This document shows, one piece after another, positions 34,141 through 39,771 of a stretch of 39,771 nucleotides of DNA. The position numbers and the translations under genes are program-made. The DNA comes from Gammaproteobacteria bacterium (GTDB lineage Bacteria > Pseudomonadota > Gammaproteobacteria > Steroidobacterales > Woeseiaceae). Location: the NCBI GenBank assembly GCA_009937605.1, contig JAACFG010000007.1, positions 1-39,771 of the forward strand. The letters run 5' to 3'. The notes beneath the pieces are model-generated. The model saw only the letters and a list, made by a program, of their open reading frames with translations, did not search any database and had not been told where the DNA came from. How positions within the stretch are numbered: the stretch's first letter is position 1; each line of letters begins with the position of its first letter.

Positions 34141-34731
34141 ATGTCATCGAAGATACTCATCGTTCTTGGCGCGATCGCCGGACTCCTTGGCCTTGCCTGG
34201 ATTTGGGTCAGTCGCCGCGGTCTGCGCGCGACCCCTCCCCAGCTCAAACCCGGCTCACCGCTTCCCGATTTTCAGGCTGTGGACGAGCAAGGTGACCCCG
34301 TTCGATCGGTGGAGTTGCATGGCTCGCCGACCGTCATTCTTTTCGTTCGCGGCAACTGGTGCCCATTCTGCAGCCGGCAGGTAAGCAACCTGACACAGCA
34401 TTATCGTGACATCGTCAATCTCGGTGCGAAACTCATCCTGATCACACCGAAGCCACTGGAGACGACCCGACGCGTCGCCGAATTTTTCAAGGTTGAATTT
34501 GACTTCTGGCTGGACGACGAACTGGCGGTAACCCGGGAACTGGGCTTGCTACAGGAAGGCGGAGTGCCCAAAAGCTACGGCAGGGAATACGGCCGCGACA
34601 CGATTTGGCCGACTGCAATAGTCGTCAACGCATCTGGACTCATTGCGTACACGGAACTTTCAAAGCACATTTCCGATCGACCTGATCCGGAAACGCTGGT
34701 TCGCGAAGTCAGGAAAACTCTTAGAACCTGA
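34141..34731 (+). CDS. Membrane-anchored peroxiredoxin/thioredoxin-fold protein (AhpC-TSA)
   Basis: 196 residues. An N-terminal TM helix (about 5-22, ILIVLGAIAGLLGLAWIWV) leads to an AhpC/TSA redoxin domain (LKPGSPLPDFQAVDEQG). The active site is GNWCPFCSRQVSNL, a CxxC pair (CPFC). It should be periplasmic and reduce peroxides or exchange disulfides. The frame begins at 34105, but ATG 34141 gives a normal signal-anchor. It converges on the DUF2461 gene with 11 bases of overlap. Confidence 0.85.
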   Translation: MSSKILIVLGAIAGLLGLAWIWVSRRGLRATPPQLKPGSPLPDFQAVDEQGDPVRSVELHGSPTVILFVRGNWCPFCSRQVSNLTQHYRDIVNLGAKLILITPKPLETTRRVAEFFKVEFDFWLDDELAVTRELGLLQEGGVPKSYGREYGRDTIWPTAIVVNASGLIAYTELSKHISDRPDPETLVREVRKTLRT

Positions 34732-35413
34732 CACCCACCGCCTTGCACAGGAAGCGCATGAACGGTTCAGCTGACCTGAACGACGATTCCACTGTGCGCT
34801 GAAACTGCGGCCTCAAACTGTCGTCGACCTCGAGTTGGCGCACCGCGATGAAACTCTTGCGCTTGATATCTTCGATACACTCGAGCTCCTTGTCGAATCC
34901 CCGCGGCGGCCGCGACAACGACTCGCCGCCGAGCGAGAAATGGCGCCCGAAAGGTTGACTAGCCATGGCGCGTTGCCACTCCGCTGGCCTGGCCGCAATT
35001 CGCCCACGAATTCCTCGCAGCGGTTCCGCATCCGGACGCCACATGCCGACGCCCAGGAACAGTTCGTCTGGCTCAATGTGCACATAGTAGCCCGGTGAAT
35101 GCACATCTTTCGCTTGTTCGTGGCGAAACTGGATTCCGATATTGGTTTTGTACGGCAATTTGTTCTTCGAAAAACGGGTATCGCGGTAGACACGCATTAG
35201 CGAACCACCCACACGGGTCGGCACGGCGGTAAAACGCGGCGCTATTTTGGCGAGCGGCTCCTGCATCGAGATGATGAAACGCAGGGCAACATCGAGCACG
35301 TCGTCTTCATAGCGGCTCTTGTGCTCTTTGAACCACTCGCGATTGTTATTGGCTTTCAGCGCATCAAGAAAGTGCAGGGTTCGGGGTTCGAATTGAGCGT
35401 AGCGCGCCGCCAC
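34721..35413 (-). CDS. DUF2461 family protein
   Basis: 230 residues from GTG 35413. Family pattern is clear: FEPRTLHFLDALKANNNREWFKEHKSRYE near the start (quoted here in two parts: TLHFLDALKANNNREWF and KEHKSRYE), then RVYRDTRFSKNKLPYKTNIG, then GYYVHIEPDELFLGVGMW. Members of about 220 residues are widespread and have no assigned reaction. It follows the small protein gene at 35416 by two bases, so the two are cotranscribed. Confidence 0.93.
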   Translation of the reverse strand: MAARYAQFEPRTLHFLDALKANNNREWFKEHKSRYEDDVLDVALRFIISMQEPLAKIAPRFTAVPTRVGGSLMRVYRDTRFSKNKLPYKTNIGIQFRHEQAKDVHSPGYYVHIEPDELFLGVGMWRPDAEPLRGIRGRIAARPAEWQRAMASQPFGRHFSLGGESLSRPPRGFDKELECIEDIKRKSFIAVRQLEVDDSLRPQFQRTVESSFRSAEPFMRFLCKAVGVRF

Positions 35414-35415
35414 GG

Positions 35416-35799
35416 CTAACAGGTACCGGCATCTGCTTCAGGATGCGGATACATATCCGACTCATCTTCGTCGTCGCGGCCCGTGAGGCAAACGAAGTCT
35501 TTCTCGACGAGGATTTTCATCACGCCACCATTATCCAGGAGCTGTTCTCCCTGAACCGATACCTGCTCGGTCGACGCCCATGCCAGGGCCGTGGTTTCAG
35601 GTAGGCGAACGGTGATCTCATTCTCCGAGATAAAGGCCGCCGGATTGACGCATGCCGGACTGCTTTCCAACACGTAGCGAAAGCTGCGGCCACCTGGAAA
35701 ATCGGCACGCGCCTCCACAAACCCCTTCTCGCGCAGGATGTCTACTTCGCCGCGCATCAGGCGCAGCCGAATGGAATTGTCTCGGATTCTTAGTTTCAC
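35416..35799 (-). CDS. Small conserved protein, 'KLRIRDNSIRLRL' family (DUF7009-like)
   Basis: 127 residues from GTG 35799, giving the family start MKLRIRDNSIRLRLMRGEVD. The next part is beta-rich (SFRYVLES, EITVRLP). The C-terminal third has VEKDFVCLTGRDDEDESDMYPHP and a final Cys. Function unknown; proteins of this type are common in environmental bacteria as lone small genes. A longer frame to 35877 is open but adds a low-complexity N-terminus and has no ribosome site. Confidence 0.75.
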   Translation of the reverse strand: MKLRIRDNSIRLRLMRGEVDILREKGFVEARADFPGGRSFRYVLESSPACVNPAAFISENEITVRLPETTALAWASTEQVSVQGEQLLDNGGVMKILVEKDFVCLTGRDDEDESDMYPHPEADAGTC

Positions 35800-35990
35800 G
35801 GATTCTTCATTCTCAGGACCAGGGGCGGAAGGACTGCCAGCCGACACCCTCACCACCTCGTTGGTGCTTGCCCCCATGACGCCGCGGGCATTTCACCTGG
35901 CGCCCGGTTTCACGACGAATACCCGGTCAATCCCTGGCTCGTCGCGTACCCGTTATTGTCTTTCTATCGCTGAAGCGAAACAGCGGCAGA

Positions 35991-36203
35991 CTATTCCGCG
36001 ATGACGTTTTCCGCCTGCGGACCTTTTTGCCCCTGGGTTACTTCCATTGAGACCTTCTGGCCTTCTTTAAGGGTCTTGAAGCCTTCCATCTGGATAGCCG
36101 TGTGGTGCACGAACACATCCTGACCGCCTTCGCGTTCGATGAAACCAAATCCCTTGTCGTCATTGAACCACTTAACGGTTCCTTCAACTCTTTCGCCTGA
36201 CAT
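35991..36203 (-). CDS. csp: Cold-shock domain protein (CspA family)
   Basis: 70 residues, the usual size. It is a single-stranded nucleic-acid-binding OB fold acting as an RNA chaperone. RNP1 is KGFGFIE and RNP2 is VFVHHTAI, with the surface aromatics intact ([11 protein letters not shown]). Start ATG 36203 has AGAGG upstream. The frame stays open upstream to 36845 but that part lies in the leader and the neighbouring dehydrogenase gene. The number or letter within the csp family cannot be told. Confidence 0.96.
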   Translation of the reverse strand: MSGERVEGTVKWFNDDKGFGFIEREGGQDVFVHHTAIQMEGFKTLKEGQKVSMEVTQGQKGPQAENVIAE

Positions 36204-36450
36204 AACTACCTCTGTACACAAACAAGCCGTCATAGTGACGGGTCCAGCGCCATCCCACAGCGGCGACGGCAGTAAAGATGTTACTAGCAAATTCGCGATT
36301 CTTGCCTCTCTTGTCGTCGGGAAAACCGTCTCCGGATGCGAGTCGTTCTCGAATGCACTGTGATTTAAGGGGTTTCCGGAAATAATCTCGAATGAAACAA
36401 TTGTCGCGAAAGGTGGTGAACCCCCCGAATTTGGTCTGAATTGCGCAATC
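36204..36450 (-). promoter_or_regulatory. Leader/upstream region of the cold-shock gene
   Basis: A 247-base gap upstream of csp, long for this compact window. csp genes commonly have 5' leaders of 100-160 bases that act as temperature-responsive RNA switches, and this gap leaves room for one. I see no certain cold box or promoter. An in-frame ATG at 36233 ([10 protein letters not shown] before the normal start) is probably not used. Confidence 0.35.
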
Positions 36451-37611
36451 CTATGACAGTCGTCGCCGGTTCTGGACATAGGCTGCGTCCAGCTTGGCAA
36501 CCGAATTGCAGCCCAGCAGTGCCATGGTGCGCTGTACTTCTCCAGACAACATCTCGAGTGCCTTCTCGACCCCGGCCTGCCCACCCGCAGCCAGCGGATA
36601 CAAATAGCCGCGACCGATGCTGCACGCATTTGCACCGAGTGCCAGCGCCTTAACGATATGGGTACCGCGACGAATCCCACCGTCGCAGATAATCTCGAGA
36701 CGATCGTGCAGCGCGTCAGCAACCGCGGCAATGCAATCGACCGGTGCCGGGGTTCCTTCCAGTTGTCGCCCGCCATGATTTGAAAGCATGACTGCCGTCG
36801 CACCAGAGTTTGCGGCCTTGCGACAATCATCGACAGTTTGCACACCTTTGATGATCAATGGACCTTCCCATTCTGCCGCGAGCCATTCCACATCTTTCCA
36901 GGTCAGGGAGCGATCAAGCTGCCCGTCGATGAAGTCTTTCACGCTCATGTCGGTGAACTTCATATCGGGCAGAGCCTGCAAGATGTTCACGAGCTCCATA
37001 TCGCTGCGAACCAGCGCCCGGTACAGCCATCCAGGGTGCCGAAGCATGCTGGGGACGCTGGCCAGTGCGGGTTTGGCGGTCGCCATCATCCCGTAAACCG
37101 CGTCGCGTTCACGATTGCCGGCGACCGGCGTATCCACGGTCAGGCACAGTGCGGTGTACGCGCTATCTTTACAGCGCTGGATGAAATTTCGCGTCAAGCT
37201 GCGATCCTTGAGCACGTAGATCTGAAATACCTTCGGATGCGCTCCAATAGCCGCGATGTCCTCGATAGAAGTCGTGCCGACGGTTGAAAGGCTGTAGGGC
37301 ATGCCGAACGCTTCCGCGGCGCGCGCGACGGCAGACTCGCCATCGCGATGAAACAGTTTGGATGCCCCGGTCGGCGCGATCATGACCGGCCAGTCAACTG
37401 GCTGCCCGAACAGGGTCGACTTCAGATTTATATCGCTTACGTCAGCCAGGTGCGACGGCAACAACTCGTAATCGTTGAATGCGTCGGTGTTGCGTCGGAG
37501 CGACCATTCGTCATCCGCACCACCGTCAATGTAATGAAATACCGGTGCCGGCAGTCTGCGCCTGGCAACGGACCGAAAATCCATGATGTTGTTGCAACGA
37601 TTGATCCCCAT
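36451..37611 (-). CDS. lldD: FMN-dependent alpha-hydroxy-acid dehydrogenase (L-lactate dehydrogenase-like)
   Basis: 386 residues from ATG 37611 (a second ATG at 37584 is possible). It oxidises L-lactate or a related 2-hydroxy acid, passing electrons to the quinone pool. FMN_dh fold motifs: [17 protein letters not shown] at the N-terminus, [36 protein letters not shown], the active-site [14 protein letters not shown], and [15 protein letters not shown]. The substrate could also be mandelate or glycolate; the symbol is provisional. Confidence 0.87.
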   Translation of the reverse strand: MGINRCNNIMDFRSVARRRLPAPVFHYIDGGADDEWSLRRNTDAFNDYELLPSHLADVSDINLKSTLFGQPVDWPVMIAPTGASKLFHRDGESAVARAAEAFGMPYSLSTVGTTSIEDIAAIGAHPKVFQIYVLKDRSLTRNFIQRCKDSAYTALCLTVDTPVAGNRERDAVYGMMATAKPALASVPSMLRHPGWLYRALVRSDMELVNILQALPDMKFTDMSVKDFIDGQLDRSLTWKDVEWLAAEWEGPLIIKGVQTVDDCRKAANSGATAVMLSNHGGRQLEGTPAPVDCIAAVADALHDRLEIICDGGIRRGTHIVKALALGANACSIGRGYLYPLAAGGQAGVEKALEMLSGEVQRTMALLGCNSVAKLDAAYVQNRRRLS

Positions 37612-37669
37612 AAAACAAATTATGCCGCATGATCCGCTGCGATGTCGCATACGCTTTTACTTACATATC

Positions 37670-37929
37670 CGCAGCGAGGCTGCCCGACGTAACACATCTG
37701 CGTGGCTGGTGCTGGGCCTTGTTTGACTGGTCCTCGCCGGCGTGTTTTCGATCCTGCTGGTTATGGCGCGAACGCCTTTTGTACAGGAACTCATTCCATT
37801 TATTGATTTCTTCCGCGTCGCGCTCGTGGTCCATGTGAAGCTGTCTGTGCTGGAATGGCGCTTATGGGACTGGGTGGGGCGGTAGTCTCGTTCCAGATAC
37901 TCCAGTCGATCCTGTCGGCCAACTCATGA
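37670..37929 (+). pseudogene. Decayed remnant of haem-copper (cbb3/FixN-like) oxidase subunit I
   Basis: In one frame from 37670 the plus strand reads RSEAARRNTSAWLVLGLV, a TGA stop at 37724, then LVLAGVFSILLVMARTPFVQ, ELIPFIDFFRVALVVHVKLS and VLEWRLW before TAG 37883. The segment 'RTPF-Q-LIPFIDFF-ALVVHV-LSVL-W' is the N-terminal TM region of cbb3-type cytochrome oxidase subunit I genes. A neighbouring frame from 37855 gives MALMGLGGAVVSFQILQSIL to a TGA at 37927, which may be a later TM piece brought in by deletion or frameshift. With a stop, a frame change and only about 85 codons left of the roughly 480 usual, it is a fragment. This 405-base stretch (37612-38016) otherwise holds only the hairpin at its right end. 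Confidence 0.6.
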
Positions 37930-37969
37930 AAGCCTGACCGCCTATTCGTTCCGCCAGTTGTCGGTATTT

Positions 37970-38002
37970 CGGGCGACCGCGAGTCGAAACTCGGGTCGCC
38001 CG
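37970..38002. terminator. Strong hairpin beyond the sulfatase gene
   Basis: Inverted repeat CGGGCGACC (37970-37978) / GGTCGCCCG (37994-38002), with an inner stem GAGT/ACTC around the loop CGAA. It lies 14 bases beyond the sulfatase stop on the minus strand, so a terminator or mRNA-3'-end stabiliser is likely. There is no T-run on either side, so simple Rho-independent action is doubtful. Confidence 0.5.
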
Positions 38003-38016
38003 TACCGTGGATAGAC

Positions 38017-39573
38017 CTACTTGTCACCCGCTGCTTTGGTGATCGACTCCATCACTCGATCGAGACTAAAGCTGCCGGGTTTCTGGCGTGGCGGAAAATC
38101 TTTGAAGCTCTGTAGCCATTGCCCTACGTAGAAACCGGCTGGCGCGAACATGTACATATGATCGAACTGCCATCTGCCGTACCCGATCGCCTCGTGATGG
38201 GCACGCTCAAACGGGTCCATTCTTAAATTGCCGATCATCGGCATGCGAAGCTGTTCGTACGGAGCCTCCCAAACATGCATTCCATGCGCGTTCTGCCTCA
38301 GGAATGTGACCTTCCAGTCGTTGTATCGAAGTGCTGCGATGCTGCCGTCGTCCGTCCAGTACAGGAACTCATGACGTGGCCACTCGGCCTCGCCCTTGAG
38401 TGCCGGAAGCAGGTTGTAGGCGTCAAGATGAACTTTGTATTTTCGACCATTGATGCGTTTGCCTTCCAGCAACTCTTCTTTCGCGTTCGGGTTGCCTGCA
38501 GCTGCCACCAGCGTAGGAAACATGTCCTCATGTGCGCCGATGTCGTTGATCACCGTGCCAGGCTCTATGACGCCAGGCCAACGAATAGCGGTCGGCACGC
38601 GGAACCCGCCTTCCCATTGCGTGGCTTTCTCGCCGGCGAACATCGTCGAACCACCGTCCGGCCAGGTGAAAACCTCTGCGCCGTTATCGGTGCTGTACAT
38701 AACGATGGTGTTGTCAGCAATGCCCAACTCCTCGAGCTTGGCTAGCAACTGGCCTACCATCGCGTCGTGCTCGACCATTCCATCCGCGTAGATACCCTGG
38801 CCGGTTACACCTTCAGACTCGGGCTTGAGATGCGTCCAGACGTGCATGCGAGTGCTGTTCCACCAGACAAAAAATGGCTTATCTTCCTTGGCAGCCCTGT
38901 CCATAAAGTCGAGCGCAGCGGCGGTGGTCTCTTCGTCCACTGTCTCCATGCGCTTCCTGGTCAACGGGCCGGTATCCTCGATGCGGCCGTCGGCGTAGCT
39001 GTGAATGACGCCTCGAGGCCCGAACTGCTCTCTGAAAGTTGTCTGGCCATCGAGCTTCAAGTCGGCCGGATAATCCGGGTGCTCCGGTTCCTCCTCGGCA
39101 TTCAGGTGATACAGGTTGCCGAAGAACTCGTCGAAGCCGTGATTGGTTGGCAACATCTCGTCACGGTCACCAAGGTGATTCTTGCCGAACTGACCGGTCG
39201 CATAGCCCTCTGCCTTCAGAAGCACGGCAATCGTCGGGTCCTCAACCTTCATGCCCTCGGGGGCCCCGGGCAGTCCGACTTTCGTCAGGCCCGTGCGAAT
39301 CGGCGACTGGCCGGTAATGAATGCCGCGCGACCGGCGGTACAACTCTGCTGGCCGTACCAGTCGGTAAACAAAGCACCGTCCGCAGCGATGCTATCGATG
39401 TTGGGTGTTTTGTACCCCATCATGCCCATATTGTAGGCGCTGACATTAAACTGGCCGATGTCATCACCCCATATAACGAGTATGTTGGGTTTGTCCTGTG
39501 CCGCGGCGAATCCACCGATAAAAAATGAAACGACGGCTAAAACGCGGCCGAATTTGATTAAGCTCTTATGCAT
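38017..39573 (-). CDS. Secreted type I (formylglycine) sulfatase
   Basis: 518 residues from ATG 39573, with AAGGGGAA upstream. Signal peptide (KFGRVLAVVSFFIGGFAAAQ) sends it to the periplasm or outside. The sulfatase signature is QQSCTAGRAAF, where Cys must be converted to formylglycine by a separate enzyme. Calcium ligands are in ILVIWGDDIG and MYSTDNGAEV; GKNHLGD holds the active-site Lys and His. It hydrolyses a sulfate ester, with arylsulfatase-like overall pattern, but the natural substrate is unknown. No formylglycine-generating enzyme with its cysteines is in the window. A longer frame to 39672 lacks a ribosome site. Confidence 0.93.
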   Translation of the reverse strand: MHKSLIKFGRVLAVVSFFIGGFAAAQDKPNILVIWGDDIGQFNVSAYNMGMMGYKTPNIDSIAADGALFTDWYGQQSCTAGRAAFITGQSPIRTGLTKVGLPGAPEGMKVEDPTIAVLLKAEGYATGQFGKNHLGDRDEMLPTNHGFDEFFGNLYHLNAEEEPEHPDYPADLKLDGQTTFREQFGPRGVIHSYADGRIEDTGPLTRKRMETVDEETTAAALDFMDRAAKEDKPFFVWWNSTRMHVWTHLKPESEGVTGQGIYADGMVEHDAMVGQLLAKLEELGIADNTIVMYSTDNGAEVFTWPDGGSTMFAGEKATQWEGGFRVPTAIRWPGVIEPGTVINDIGAHEDMFPTLVAAAGNPNAKEELLEGKRINGRKYKVHLDAYNLLPALKGEAEWPRHEFLYWTDDGSIAALRYNDWKVTFLRQNAHGMHVWEAPYEQLRMPMIGNLRMDPFERAHHEAIGYGRWQFDHMYMFAPAGFYVGQWLQSFKDFPPRQKPGSFSLDRVMESITKAAGDK

Positions 39574-39771
39574 GGAAAGGTTCCCCTTTTTGTTTTTGAG
39601 CAAAGTAGTACGACGCGCAAACGAATAGTCATGAGACGATATTCTGCAACAGGCGACTATAGTGGATTTCAACTAGTCGCACGAATCCGGGTCAGCCGAA
39701 TAAATCGCGACCTTCGCGCTATGTTGAGCACTAGGTCTGGTTTAGGGGTTGGCCGTGCTCTTCTCCCAATG

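Noticed and set aside
34049..34147. N-terminal extension of acetoacetyl-CoA synthetase
   Set aside because: It would overlap the divergent redoxin start and adds residues absent from the family.
36206..36845. Extension of the cold-shock gene to 284 codons
   Set aside because: The extra part is leader plus antisense-type overlap with lldD; cold-shock proteins are about 70 residues and a ribosome site precedes ATG 36203.
37629..37838. 69-codon plus-strand frame as a real small gene
   Set aside because: The oxidase similarity lies in a different frame; this frame has a composition (Trp/Cys/Ser/Arg) typical of a shadow.
38767..39528. 253-codon plus-strand frame
   Set aside because: Antisense to the sulfatase gene, which has all family motifs.
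39574..39771. Possible promoter or start of another gene at the right edge
   Set aside because: No frame with a recognisable product and no convincing -35/-10 pair; the final ATG at 39769 cannot be judged.

Overview
The window reads as chromosomal DNA from a moderately GC-rich, free-living gammaproteobacterium. The basis is the gene types (glpD/glpK, proBA, ilvB/ilvH, acetoacetyl-CoA synthetase, Sec/lipoprotein signals, OmpA-like protein, a secreted sulfatase) and the proteobacterial lipoboxes. A marine-sediment lineage of the Woeseiaceae type is a guess from the gene mix, not shown by the sequence. Nearly every base is coding, genes often overlap by 4 bases, and GTG/TTG starts are common. 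I see no tRNA, rRNA, CRISPR array, insertion sequence or phage gene.

Layout. The left edge (1-135, +) is the tail of a PlsC-type acyltransferase, converging on a large ATPase/P-domain/WD40 membrane protein (132-4151, -). Divergent from that are a small RIO/WaaP-type kinase and an unknown 82-residue protein. A minus-strand cluster follows, ilvH-proB-proA-glpD (9729 down to 5225), with overlaps of 4 to 11 bases or 2-base gaps. ilvB (+) is split away from ilvH and faces the other way. Next come a Cys-rich unknown, an orphan ParA-like ATPase (+), then a threonine dehydratase and PhhB (-), and an OmpA-like protein with a clear terminator (-).

The centre, 15321-34048 (-), looks like one very long transcription unit. 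It starts with acetoacetyl-CoA synthetase, a thioesterase and glycerol kinase. Twelve genes follow that look like one undescribed signalling/envelope system: a Ser/Thr kinase with four zinc ribbons, a PP2C phosphatase, a Gly/Ser-rich lipoprotein, a second lipoprotein, a transmembrane Ser/Thr kinase with TPR-like repeats, a transmembrane FHA-like/PEGA/SUMF protein, a two-TM protein, a small acidic secreted protein, a MotA/TolQ/ExbB-type channel, an actin-like/FHA fusion, and two paralogous proteins with an ExbD-like anchor (shared SFLDCxCCGFGA signature), a coiled coil and a von Willebrand A domain. My reading is that phospho-threonine signalling (kinases, phosphatase, FHA readers) controls a proton-motive-force-driven TolQR/MotAB-like complex whose periplasmic domains are VWA domains. 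The secreted and lipoprotein partners would lie in the envelope. This resembles the PpkA/PppA/Fha control layer of type VI secretion and the TerY-P triad, but no secretion genes are present.

The right part holds a membrane-anchored peroxiredoxin-like protein (+), a DUF2461 protein, a small protein of the 'KLRIRDNSIRLRL' family, a cold-shock protein with a long leader, an FMN-dependent alpha-hydroxy-acid dehydrogenase, a decayed remnant of a haem-copper oxidase subunit I gene, and a secreted type I sulfatase.
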